Shown here: positions 1 to 6,767 of the stretch, in pieces
Layout of the letters: each line of letters starts with the position of its first letter
How positions within the stretch are numbered: position 1 is the stretch's first letter
Source: Puniceicoccaceae bacterium Marseille-Q1082
GTDB taxonomy: Bacteria > Verrucomicrobiota > Verrucomicrobiia > Opitutales > Intestinicryptomonadaceae
DNA: 64,000 bases
Direction of reading: 5' to 3'
NCBI GenBank assembly: GCA_904424815.1
Contig: CAJGBI010000001.1
Span: forward strand, 1,507,671-1,571,670
Position numbers and translations under genes: made by a program
Notes under the pieces: generated by a model
The model's input: only the letters and a program-made list of their open reading frames with translations
Databases searched by the model: none
What the model was told of the DNA's origin: nothing

Positions 1-688
1 AGTCTTCATATCTTTCGTGGATATTAAAATCCATTGTCAGCAGATTCATCATAGCGTCTGCAAACTTTGCTTCATCTTCCGATATATAAACTACTTCGCA
101 CGTATCGGCTTTTAATTCCGCGAGCATTTCAAGTCTGCCTATGCCATTTATAACCTTTCCGTCGGGTGTGCAAACGATAGGCATGATAATTCCAGCCTTG
201 CGCAGAGTTCTTGCAATGCTCTTTGCATATTGAATCCACCTCCCGGAATTTATTTTGCAAAGTTTAGCTACAGACACCTTGCAAGGGTAAGCGCAACGGA
301 AGAACTCTTTGCTTTCCAACTCCTTATCTGGAATACTATTGGCGAGTTCCGAAAGATTTAGAGTTTCCAGTATGCGCTTAGCCTTTAAAGGTGTTTGGCA
401 AATATCTCCGTCATTTGTAGCCCGATTAAATACGATGTTCAAAGCTTTGCGCTTTTGTAATTCCATTGCGGGAATTCTAAAGACGGGCACATTCTTTAAT
501 CCCATTCGAGTTGCTACAAAATGCCTCTGGTGCCCTGAGAGAATTTCTCCGTTTGCGTCGGCGTAGATAGGTGCTATAAATCCCAGCTTCCTAAGTGAAA
601 GTTCTATTAAATCGAGACGCTTTGGATCCGCCGTTCTCGGATTGTAGGTTGACGGATTTACCGCCGAAAGTGGCTCAATTTTTATCAT
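1..688 (-). CDS. ParB/Srx-fold nuclease-like protein with two ParB domains (partial, runs off left edge)
   Basis: This is an open minus-strand frame from an ATG at 688 to the window edge, about 229 codons with no stop. Two ParB N-terminal-like motifs are visible: GEILSGHQRHFVA about 50 residues in, and GKVINGIGRLEMLAEL near residue 185. ParB/Srx-fold proteins of this kind in phages bind DNA or act as nuclease-like partners of methyltransferases; they are not necessarily partition proteins. Its start overlaps the stop of the upstream ParB-like gene in an ATGA arrangement, so the two are probably translationally coupled. The role is inferred from the family only. Confidence 0.75.
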   Translation of the reverse strand, partial: MIKIEPLSAVNPSTYNPRTADPKRLDLIELSLRKLGFIAPIYADANGEILSGHQRHFVATRMGLKNVPVFRIPAMELQKRKALNIVFNRATNDGDICQTPLKAKRILETLNLSELANSIPDKELESKEFFRCAYPCKVSVAKLCKINSGRWIQYAKSIARTLRKAGIIMPIVCTPDGKVINGIGRLEMLAELKADTCEVVYISEDEAKFADAMMNLLTMDFNIHERYED

Positions 689-1326
689 ATCGCAAGTCTC
701 CTACGGATTTCAGCGATTACCGCTTCCTTGTCGAAGCCTACTTCCTGCTTGAGCTTGTCTATCCAAATGCCGAAGTCTTCCTGCGACATTCTGAAGCGGT
801 AGTTTCCCGCCTGAATCGTTACTTCCGACTGCGACAGCTCCTTTTCCTTTTCGTCCCCAAAATCGGGCTTTTGTTCGCCCAAAAGGGCGTCAAGGTCTGT
901 CGGCTCAAAGCCCGCAAGAATTGTGTCGAAATCGCTTGCCTTAAAGCCGTCAATAATGTCCTGCAATCCGTTTAAATCGAGCGATGAAAGCTCCGCCAAT
1001 CGGTTGTCTCCCACGAGAACGGCAAGCTCGTTGTCCTCGGAAGCGAAATTCTGGTATTCCACGGGAACGATTGAAACGCCAAGCTCTTTGGCGGCTTCAA
1101 GGCGTCCATGCCCCGCCACAATATAACCGCTTAGCTTTGAAACTACAATCGGGTGCCGCCAACCGTGATAACGTATGTTCTGCGCAAGGATTTTAATCTG
1201 ATTCTGCGGGTGCGTATTCGGATTTTTCGGGTGCGGGATAAGTTCTTCAACTTTTACGAGCTTATCGTATGCGCACCATACTTCAATTCCGTCCGCTAAA
1301 ATTCGTGCCTTATTTTCGTCTGCCAT
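685..1326 (-). CDS. ParB-like N-terminal domain protein (phage type)
   Basis: A 213-residue protein. Residues 25-115 carry a ParB N-terminal fold: VEELIPHPKNPNTHP, then NIRYHGWRHPIVVS, the GYIVAGHGRLEAAKELG core and a VLVGDNRLAELS segment. The C-terminal 90 residues are acidic, then amphipathic, and I do not recognise them. Stand-alone ParB domains like this are frequent in phage packaging and modification regions. The stop overlaps the start of a second ParB-domain gene by four bases, so both lie in one leftward operon. Whether it binds a specific site or is catalytic cannot be told from sequence. Confidence 0.8.
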   Translation of the reverse strand: MADENKARILADGIEVWCAYDKLVKVEELIPHPKNPNTHPQNQIKILAQNIRYHGWRHPIVVSKLSGYIVAGHGRLEAAKELGVSIVPVEYQNFASEDNELAVLVGDNRLAELSSLDLNGLQDIIDGFKASDFDTILAGFEPTDLDALLGEQKPDFGDEKEKELSQSEVTIQAGNYRFRMSQEDFGIWIDKLKQEVGFDKEAVIAEIRRRLAI

Positions 1327-1351
1327 ATAGACAGACTATTTTGTCAAAATC

Positions 1352-1774
1352 CTATATTGAAATTCTGTTGCCGAAATCGTCTATCGCGGGAGCCGATTTT
1401 ATCCCATACTTGGCGTACATAGCTCTGGTTTGGGGATTGCTTTCTATTGCGAAAAATTGTTCGGGATTATTTCCGTGTTTTGGAAATATTCGCCATTTCA
1501 GTATCCACTCCTTTTTTATGTGAGGCAAATGCCTAAAGATAGAAAAAAAGCTCTCATTGGGCAGCCAATTCGTCTTAGTGTATATTCGATTTAGGGTAAA
1601 TATCTCGTATTTTTGCATTCGTGCCGTAGTGAGAATCACATATTTACCTTTTAACATATCAATCAGCCATTGGCGGTAGGTCTCAAGCTCTATTTGAAGT
1701 TCCATAGGACGAATTCTTGGTGCGTCCTTTTCCTTGTCCACGAGCGTATAATTTAGGTCAAGCAGGTATATCAT
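1352..1774 (-). CDS. HAD-superfamily-like hydrolase of phage type
   Basis: A 140-residue protein. The N-terminus YLLDLNYTLVD matches HAD motif I, although the usual DxDxT is DxNxT here, which could alter phosphatase activity. VILTTAR near residue 48 fits motif II, and a late AIDDFGNR resembles the acidic motif IV. Short HAD-like proteins of this size occur in phage genomes as nucleotide phosphatases or polynucleotide kinase-phosphatase remnants. It abuts the next upstream gene by one base, so it belongs to the same leftward operon. The substrate is unknown. Confidence 0.6.
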   Translation of the reverse strand: MIYLLDLNYTLVDKEKDAPRIRPMELQIELETYRQWLIDMLKGKYVILTTARMQKYEIFTLNRIYTKTNWLPNESFFSIFRHLPHIKKEWILKWRIFPKHGNNPEQFFAIESNPQTRAMYAKYGIKSAPAIDDFGNRISI

Positions 1775-2124
1775 TAGAAATCTCCCAGTCTGCGTTTTAC
1801 TCCGTTTACTCCTTGGGGCTTATTTGGATTATGCTTATAGGAGTTTATCTTTGCATATGTAGGGCTTATAGTCGGCGTCTCCTTATGGGAGCATATATCG
1901 CCTTCGGTTATCGGTTTCTTGTTTATTAGGGCATCAACTATCTCCCTTAAAACCTCTATCGGGATTTCCGTCACTGTGTAAATTAAGCCATAGAGGTTCT
2001 GGCGGCCTACCTTCTCCCTTAGAAGTTTCATTGCCGCCGAACGCGAAACGCATTGAAACCTACCTTCGTAAATTACCTTGTCTCTGCTTGTACAGAGTAT
2101 GTGGTAGAATTTATTAGTAGGCAT
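1774..2124 (-). CDS. Hypothetical phage-region protein
   Basis: About 116 residues and not recognised. The ATG at 2124 is preferred over the GTG two codons upstream because a strong AAGGAGG lies seven bases before it. The N-terminal half (residues 5-75) looks like a compact alpha/beta domain; the C-terminal 40 residues are polar and likely flexible. The start overlaps the end of the preceding gene, and the end touches the HAD-like gene, so it is part of a tightly packed leftward operon. No function is proposed. Confidence 0.55.
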   Translation of the reverse strand: MPTNKFYHILCTSRDKVIYEGRFQCVSRSAAMKLLREKVGRQNLYGLIYTVTEIPIEVLREIVDALINKKPITEGDICSHKETPTISPTYAKINSYKHNPNKPQGVNGVKRRLGDF

Positions 2125-2671
2125 ATTCACCCCTCCTTATGCGCTTATTCCATACTCTCATAGCCGAACTTATCGAGCTATAAGCTTTTCCGCCTTGGCG
2201 TTCTGGATTTGTATCCTCAAGAACCTTCTTCACAAATTCCGAATCTCCCATTTTCTCAAGCAATCCTGCGGTAAACGGTTCCGTCTTCATTTGCTCCACA
2301 AGTTGCGCTATCCACCTCGATTTTCGGGTGCCTATGGCCATTTCTTCATCCCCCATTGCAACATTGCTCTCGGTCGGCTTATCGACTTTAGGCTCGTTAT
2401 CAATATGTTTAGTCTCAGCTATTACAACAGTATCTCCGTTTTCAGTCTTTCCTGTTATTGCCTTTGTATCCGAAGCGGAGAGCTTGTTTAAAACTTCCGA
2501 GTCTATTTTGATTTTATTATTAGGTCTATCACTCCCCAAAGTCCCGTCCTTTTTTAAACGGTGTAGGAGACTGTATCCATCGCCTTTTTCAACGATTGAC
2601 CAATCGCCCACAGCTTTGGCGGGTAATTTGTATTGTTTAACCTGTTCTTCTGTTATTGTTATAGTTTTCAT
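2114..2671 (-). CDS. Hypothetical phage-region protein, acidic-lysine rich
   Basis: About 185 residues from an internal ATG at 2671 (MKTITITEEQVKQYKLP). A longer frame to 2809 exists, but its extra 46 codons are very AT-rich, run through the probable promoter region and look non-coding. The N-terminal 50 residues look folded. The middle (about 85-125) is acidic and disordered. The C-terminal 60 residues (SRWIAQLVEQMKTEPF through VWNKRIRRGEYAY) are helical and basic, compatible with DNA or virion binding. It is probably the first gene of the leftward operon that ends with the ParB-like genes. Not recognised. Confidence 0.55.
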   Translation of the reverse strand: MKTITITEEQVKQYKLPAKAVGDWSIVEKGDGYSLLHRLKKDGTLGSDRPNNKIKIDSEVLNKLSASDTKAITGKTENGDTVVIAETKHIDNEPKVDKPTESNVAMGDEEMAIGTRKSRWIAQLVEQMKTEPFTAGLLEKMGDSEFVKKVLEDTNPERQGGKAYSSISSAMRVWNKRIRRGEYAY

Positions 2672-2990
2672 TTTTTCTTTTATTTTTGGTTTTCCTATGT
2701 TGTTTATATTACCATAGTTCAATAAAATCTGCAACATTTTATTAGGTTTTTTTTCGTTTTTATTATTCAAAAATATTACGATTTTTCTTGCATTTTTTTG
2801 TACCGACACCTCGCAAAAAATAGCCCAATGCGGCTTCTTGCAATAGTTTGGAAATGTCAGTTCTCGGAGGCGTTTTGCGGATAAAATTCAAGATTATTTT
2901 TTATCTTTTTTTCATGAAAAACCGAATAAAAACATTGCAAATATTATACAAGTATGTTAATATCAATGATATAGAAGGACGAGAAAGACG
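2672..2990. promoter_or_regulatory. AT-rich divergent intergenic region
   Basis: About 320 bases separate a leftward from a rightward gene. On the plus strand, TTGCAA near 2935 followed by TATGTTAATAT near 2953 is a plausible promoter, and the downstream gene has AAGGACGAG before its ATG. On the minus strand, TTGAAC with a downstream ATAATAAA-like box near 2705 could serve the leftward operon. No operator or RNA gene was recognised. Confidence 0.35.
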
Positions 2991-3197
2991 ATGACAAAAA
3001 AAGAAGCAAAGAAACTAACTGATACGAAAACCAAATGTGATTTCATCAGAGGCGTAAATGACGCTCTCGAAGGAATCTATGATAAGTTCTACCGCTACAA
3101 CCGTTCTGATGAGGGACGCGAATATGACCACGGAATAAGGTGGGCGATAGATAATATTTCGGACGTCGAAATAAATACTTTTATCGAAAATAAGTAA
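2991..3197 (+). CDS. Small hypothetical protein
   Basis: A 68-residue charged, alpha-helical protein with an AAGGACGAG ribosome-binding site upstream of the ATG. It is the first gene of a short rightward operon with the DUF2786 protein and a small conserved mobile-element protein. No motif is recognised. The codon spacing and the close fit with the following gene (11 bases) support it being real. Confidence 0.5.
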   Translation: MTKKEAKKLTDTKTKCDFIRGVNDALEGIYDKFYRYNRSDEGREYDHGIRWAIDNISDVEINTFIENK

Positions 3198-3208
3198 TAA
3201 CCAATAAG

Positions 3209-3964
3209 ATGAACACTGAAAAATCAATCCTAAAGCGAATACAAAAGCTTCTAACTCTCTCCAAGGATAAGGGAGCAAGTAAGGCGGAAGCCGAAAGAGC
3301 AATGGAAATGGCTCAACGGCTTATGACAAAATACAATATCACTATGGCGAATATCGAAAACGATACTCCCGCATCAAAGATAAAACACGAATACTTCTTC
3401 TCAAGGGCGGTTCTCAATCCTGCCGACACGGAAATAACCGCAATACTTTGCAGGTTTTACAAGGTGAAAATCTTATATAACGGAAATTCTGGAATGGTGG
3501 TTATTGGGACTTCCGAAAATATTGAAATCGCAAAATACGTCCACGGCTATCTAAGAAACGTATTCTTCAAATGTTGGAATGAATTCAAACGAAGTGCGAA
3601 TGAGATTTCGGCGCAAGCCGAAAGACCCGAAGGGCGAGACGGTGCGAAGCACGCGAGTCAATTCAAAAATACCTGCTTTAGGCCAAACAAGGCGGATTAC
3701 TACTTCGGGCTTAGGTGCGGAATATACGAGCGAATGGAGCAAGCCGAAAAAGATACGCTTTCTGGAGAGGGGGAAGAATCCCGCCAAAACTATGAACTGG
3801 CCTTATCAAACAATGAACATGAGCTGGAGGTTTATATCAAAAACACTTTCAGAGTGATAGGAGAATCACGGAGAAGGCAGAGTACGAGAATGGACGCAAC
3901 ATCTTACCGTGCGGGGAGAGAGAAAGGAGCAACACTTCAAATTAACCAAGCAATAAAGGCATAG
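3209..3964 (+). CDS. DUF2786-family protein carrying an in-frame 26-codon insert
   Basis: 251 residues. The N-terminal region (ILKRIQKLLTLSKDKGASKAEAERAMEMAQRLMTKYNI) is the DUF2786 signature. That family is common in phages and integrative elements and its function is unestablished. The C-terminal half (YYFGLRCGIYERME) fits the usual second half of these proteins. Between them, codons from 3582 to 3659 are a copy of the structured repeat also found inside the tRNA-like gene at 6513-6594. The insert is exactly 78 nt, has no stop codon, and its removal gives a continuous CWNEFKNTCFRPNKADYY. Whether the extra 26 residues (rich in R, E, G and A) are tolerated as a surface loop is unknown. Confidence 0.75.
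   Translation: MNTEKSILKRIQKLLTLSKDKGASKAEAERAMEMAQRLMTKYNITMANIENDTPASKIKHEYFFSRAVLNPADTEITAILCRFYKVKILYNGNSGMVVIGTSENIEIAKYVHGYLRNVFFKCWNEFKRSANEISAQAERPEGRDGAKHASQFKNTCFRPNKADYYFGLRCGIYERMEQAEKDTLSGEGEESRQNYELALSNNEHELEVYIKNTFRVIGESRRRQSTRMDATSYRAGREKGATLQINQAIKA
3582..3659 (+). repeat. Palindromic structured insertion element, copy 1 (in a protein-coding gene)
   Basis: 78 nt starting AATTCAAAC and ending GCGAGTC, inserted after ATG and before AA. Three hairpins are visible in order: TTTCGGC/GCCGAAA closed by a GCAA tetraloop, CCC-GAA-GGG, and GTGC-GAA-GCAC. The segment GCGAATGAGATTT and the segment AAAGACCCGAAGGG followed by CGAGACG are shared with copy 2. The length is a multiple of three, so the host frame is kept. 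It resembles Rickettsia palindromic elements in behaviour, not in sequence as far as I can tell. Confidence 0.8.
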
Positions 3965-3965
3965 T

Positions 3966-4253
3966 ATGGAAACAATAATAGAAAGCAAATTCGACTTCGG
4001 GCGGGTAGTTGCAACCACGACGCTTGCGAACTATTGCGAAAAGAAGGGATTTTCAATGCTTCCTTATCTTATCCGCCACGCAAATGGAGATTGGGGTGAC
4101 GTATGCAAGGAAGACTGGAAGAGCAATGACGAGCCTCTCAAAAACGGCTTAAGGTTGCTCTCCGAATACAAACTCCCAGATGATAGGAGAATTTGGATAA
4201 TAACCGAGTGGGACAGAAGCGCAACCACTTTGCTTTTTCCAGAGGACTACTAA
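3966..4253 (+). CDS. Small conserved mobile-element protein of unknown function
   Basis: 95 residues. The pattern GxVVAT...ANY..., LIRHANGDWGDVCKEDWKSNDEPLKNG, then a LLSEYKL and IWIITEWDRSATTLLFPEDY ending matches a small family often annotated only as a plasmid-related or hypothetical protein. It begins two bases after the DUF2786 stop, so they are probably co-translated. The biochemical role is not known; its family context is plasmids, ICEs and prophages. Confidence 0.6.
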   Translation: METIIESKFDFGRVVATTTLANYCEKKGFSMLPYLIRHANGDWGDVCKEDWKSNDEPLKNGLRLLSEYKLPDDRRIWIITEWDRSATTLLFPEDY

Positions 4254-4305
4254 TAGTCTTGAAAATAATCACCATACTCTTACTATAAGACATCATTAAA
4301 TTAAA

Positions 4306-4851
4306 ATGAGCAAGATTGATGACATAAGCTTGGTAAAAGCACATAACTTGTTTGAGTCTGGGGACATTGCCAAATGCGAAATTGGCACATTAAAGGGCTT
4401 GCAACAAATCCATAAATACATTTTCGACGGGCTTTACGATTTCGCGGGAGAGATTCGCACAAAGAATATATCAAAAGGGAACTTCCGATTTGCAAATTTC
4501 ATATATCTACCTGAAGCACTCGCTAAAATCGAAAAAATGCCAGAATCTACATACGAAGAAATCATTGCAAAGTATGTAGAAATGAACGTTGCGCACCCTT
4601 TTATGGAAGGCAATGGACGTTCCACCAGAATTTGGTTAGACATGATTCTCAAAAAGAATTTAGGTAAGGTCGTAAATTGGCAAAATGTAGATAAAGATCT
4701 ATATTTGCAGGCAATGGAACGTAGCCCTGTAAACGACTTGGAACTAAGATTTTTGCTAAAGGAAAACTTGACGAGCGATGTCGATAACATAGAAGTAATT
4801 TTTAAGGGTATTGAACAATCCTACTATTACGAAGGATACGAAAAGAAATAG
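4306..4851 (+). CDS. fic: Class III Fic/DOC protein adenylyltransferase with C-terminal autoinhibitory motif
   Basis: 181 residues, typical for a minimal Fic protein. The catalytic loop [12 protein letters not shown] (about residue 97) has the full HPFx(D/E)GNGR signature. Upstream, [14 protein letters not shown] and [18 protein letters not shown] match the conserved Fic core and flap. The C-terminus has [10 protein letters not shown], which fits the (S/T)xxxE(G/N) inhibitory helix of class III (NmFic-like) enzymes, so no separate antitoxin is needed and none is seen. Family members attach AMP to target proteins such as gyrase. It probably has its own promoter (TTGAAA near 4259, TATAAG near 4284). 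Its likely role here is prophage-borne toxin or host-takeover factor (inference). Confidence 0.88.
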   Translation: MSKIDDISLVKAHNLFESGDIAKCEIGTLKGLQQIHKYIFDGLYDFAGEIRTKNISKGNFRFANFIYLPEALAKIEKMPESTYEEIIAKYVEMNVAHPFMEGNGRSTRIWLDMILKKNLGKVVNWQNVDKDLYLQAMERSPVNDLELRFLLKENLTSDVDNIEVIFKGIEQSYYYEGYEKK

Positions 4852-4852
4852 T

Positions 4853-5545
4853 TTAATCTTCAATATCCACAGGCTCCTTTATCGAGTCTGCGGCGATAGA
4901 GATTGCCTTGTAAGTCTCGTCGAGTACCTCCTGCAATTTCTCCCGAATTTGTATGGCATCGAGGGTTGTAAGAATTGGCGGAAGCTCGTTTAAAAATCTG
5001 CTTTCCAAGATTTGCCGTACTTGTCCTATATGGGCAGTCCATACTTCGCGAACCTTCTCAATGGCAACATACGTTCCTTCCATTACCTTGAGTTTAATTT
5101 CCGCTTGCTTTACCTCCGCCAATAGCTTGCGGGTTTTTAACTCCTCATCTTCGGGAGAGTCTGGCTCTTTTAAGTCGTGCTTCCTTACAAAATCCCGCCA
5201 CTTTGCCACATTGTGCTTGCCGTTAGAACAGGGTTTGGGAGAGCCTTTTAACTTTCGCATGCGCACTATTGTTTTGCGGCTAACGCCTAAAATCTCCGAA
5301 AGCTCTACGATAGTTTTTGCGAATTTAACGTCTCCACTTGTGCCATAGGCTTTCTCAACCAAGCTTCTCTCCGCACTTGTGAGAGTTTTGCCAGCAGCCA
5401 CTTTTTTTACTATGTTTTCAAGGTCTTTGCTTAATATTTTCTGTCCTATGTTTTCGTTCACAAAAAAAGGGACATCTGTCAAATGTCCCAATAATGTCGC
5501 ACTTCGTTTTCTGCCTGTAAATCCCGATAACTTAAGCGGATTCAA
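4853..5545 (-). CDS. Nu1-like terminase small subunit
   Basis: 230 residues. The centre (about 75-125) has a helix-turn-helix (IVELSEILGVSRKTIVRMRKLKGSP), followed by a KPC-NGKHNVAKWRDFVRKHD wing-like segment. A long C-terminal helix-rich part begins EELKTRKLLAEVKQAEIKLKVMEGTYV and contains REVWTAHIGQVRQILESR. This order (DNA-binding module, then 'LL..VKQAE..LKV.EG..V.IE.VRE') is typical of lambda Nu1-like small terminases that recognise the packaging site. The large terminase is not in view and may lie left of the window. It converges on fic with one base between them. Confidence 0.6.
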   Translation of the reverse strand: MNPLKLSGFTGRKRSATLLGHLTDVPFFVNENIGQKILSKDLENIVKKVAAGKTLTSAERSLVEKAYGTSGDVKFAKTIVELSEILGVSRKTIVRMRKLKGSPKPCSNGKHNVAKWRDFVRKHDLKEPDSPEDEELKTRKLLAEVKQAEIKLKVMEGTYVAIEKVREVWTAHIGQVRQILESRFLNELPPILTTLDAIQIREKLQEVLDETYKAISIAADSIKEPVDIED

Positions 5546-5570
5546 GGCGATAGGCTAAAGTAAAATGGGA

Positions 5571-5650
5571 CATTTCAAAAAATCCATTTGCAAGAAGAAA
5601 CGGGTCTGCCGAACGTCCCTGCTGTATATCAGCGTTTAATAGATTCCTTA
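5571..5650. repeat. Dispersed repeat family B, copy 1
   Basis: About 80 bp shared with 16419-16499 in the same orientation. A 28-base identical core begins AAGAAGAAACGGGTCTGCCG and is followed by a less conserved hairpin-forming stretch and then TTAATAGATTCCTTA, which is identical in both copies. The 3' end of the adjacent membrane-protein gene (last codons ESIKR) lies inside it. The nature is unknown: end of a mobile element, recombination site or small RNA are all possible. Confidence 0.7.
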
Positions 5651-6438
5651 AAATTAATTTTTTTTAGACCTGTAGTGCTGTCATAACACAATCTACTTTC
5701 TTCTCTAATGTTCTTAACATCAGAAGCTATGTAATATCCAATTGAAGTTTTATTTTCAACATAATCATATTCATACAATGGAATTATATTCCTTCCACTT
5801 GCTGTTTGATATGGTGTTATAACCACCTTATCTTCCGATAAAAATATTGTTTGTGTAGGATAATTCTTAAGCAAGAAGATTTTCAAAGTTCCTTTTTTTT
5901 GGCTTTTTTCATATGTAGATATTAAAAGGTTTATAGATGATATAATTTTGTCTTTTATTACTTCATATTCGGAATTAACTTTTTGGGATAAAATACGACA
6001 AAAATCACTATTGGGATTTACAAGAAAAAATTCTGTTTCGCTATTTCTATTAAATCTTAATTCCAATTCTTTTGAATTATTCCCTATCCAACGAAGTCCA
6101 TCATTCATTACTACGGAAAAAGAATCAGACTTCTCTATCATGTTTGTATAGTTATAATTCTTTGAATCGGTAATAATTTCATTTAAACCAGAATCATGTA
6201 CAGAATAAGATAATCTAAAAAGTTTTATCAGATTACGTTCTTCGTCTGATTTTAAAAATAAATTATAGATTATGGTGATAGTTGCAGTAACAATCAAAGT
6301 GTTGGCTATATTTCCACATGCAAAATACCAAAAACTGTTTGTATCTTCAATTTTCGTCTGACAAAGCAAAAGGAACAGTCCCAACGTAACTGCCAGTATA
6401 AAATATATCGTTTGACCTTTTTTCATTCCCCAATTCAC
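5629..6438 (-). CDS. Two-helix membrane protein with a cytoplasmic domain resembling DUF5919-type effectors
   Basis: 269 residues. Two N-terminal hydrophobic segments (about 10-28 and 38-60) precede a soluble domain. That domain contains ETEFFLVNPNSDFCRIL, a helical linker and LKIFLLKNYPTQTIFLSEDKVVITPYQ. This arrangement resembles the PLD-like, often non-catalytic domain found in some membrane-attached anti-phage effectors; the assignment is an inference from pattern memory, not a demonstrated match. Base composition is very AT-rich. It stands alone between a terminase gene and a tRNA-like gene, a typical location for prophage cargo (morons). The last five codons fall in repeat family B. Confidence 0.5.
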   Translation of the reverse strand: MNWGMKKGQTIYFILAVTLGLFLLLCQTKIEDTNSFWYFACGNIANTLIVTATITIIYNLFLKSDEERNLIKLFRLSYSVHDSGLNEIITDSKNYNYTNMIEKSDSFSVVMNDGLRWIGNNSKELELRFNRNSETEFFLVNPNSDFCRILSQKVNSEYEVIKDKIISSINLLISTYEKSQKKGTLKIFLLKNYPTQTIFLSEDKVVITPYQTASGRNIIPLYEYDYVENKTSIGYYIASDVKNIREESRLCYDSTTGLKKINFKESIKR

Positions 6439-6472
6439 TCATAAAAAGTTTAGATATTCAACTTTTTTTTGC

Positions 6473-6626
6473 GAGTAGGGGGCGGAATCGAACCGCCAAT
6501 CTCAAGGTTATGAATTCAAGCAAAGCGCGAATGAGATTTTGCCAAAGGCAAAAGACCCGAAGGGCGAGACGCTTTGCGTATGCAAAGGCGAGTCAACCTT
6601 GTGTCTTACCGTTAGACCACCCTGCA
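6473..6626 (-). tRNA. tRNA-Met(CAU)-like gene interrupted in the anticodon loop by an 82-nt element
   Basis: Read on the minus strand: TGCAGGG acceptor side, T8, D-arm GTCT-loop-AGAC with GG in the loop, anticodon stem CAAGG/CCTTG, variable AGATT, T-arm GGCGG-TTCGATT-CCGCC and CCCTACT. Removing 6513-6594 gives the loop TTCATAA with anticodon CAT, a perfect 7-base tRNA-Met loop on a perfect 5-bp stem. The acceptor stem has two mismatches of seven pairs and no CCA is encoded, so the gene could be decaying or diverged. A prophage origin is likely. Function would require removal of the insert at DNA or RNA level. Confidence 0.65.
6513..6594 (+). repeat. Palindromic structured insertion element, copy 2 (inside tRNA-Met-like gene)
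   Basis: 82 nt starting AATTCAAGC and ending GCGAGTC, inserted after ATG and before AA (plus strand). Hairpins: TTTTGCC/GGCAAAA, CCC-GAA-GGG, and CTTTGC-GTAT-GCAAAG; GCAAAGCG near the start can also pair with CGCTTTGC. Relative to copy 1, hairpin 1 differs at two pairs (T-A to C-G, C-G to G-C) with pairing kept, and hairpin 3 differs in sequence but still pairs, which is covariation. Orientation is antisense to the tRNA, whereas copy 1 is sense to its host gene. Confidence 0.8.
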
Positions 6627-6767
6627 AAAGCATCAGTTCTCGCCGAACTTATCCCTCTTGAGTTGCGAAAGCTCTTGGTAGATTCTGACTATTGCAGATA
6701 AGTCCAAGAGCAGTATATCGACAGTAGTTGCACTCATATCTTCAAGCGGGAACTTTTCCTTAAAACC

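Noticed and set aside
5629-5650. Repeat family B as the integrase att core
   Set aside because: Neither copy lies next to the integrase gene or the element's chromosomal junction near 19 kb, so an att role has no positional support.
6473-6626. A group I intron in the tRNA-like gene
   Set aside because: The insert is only 82 nt and lacks recognisable P3-P7 core elements; far below the usual size.
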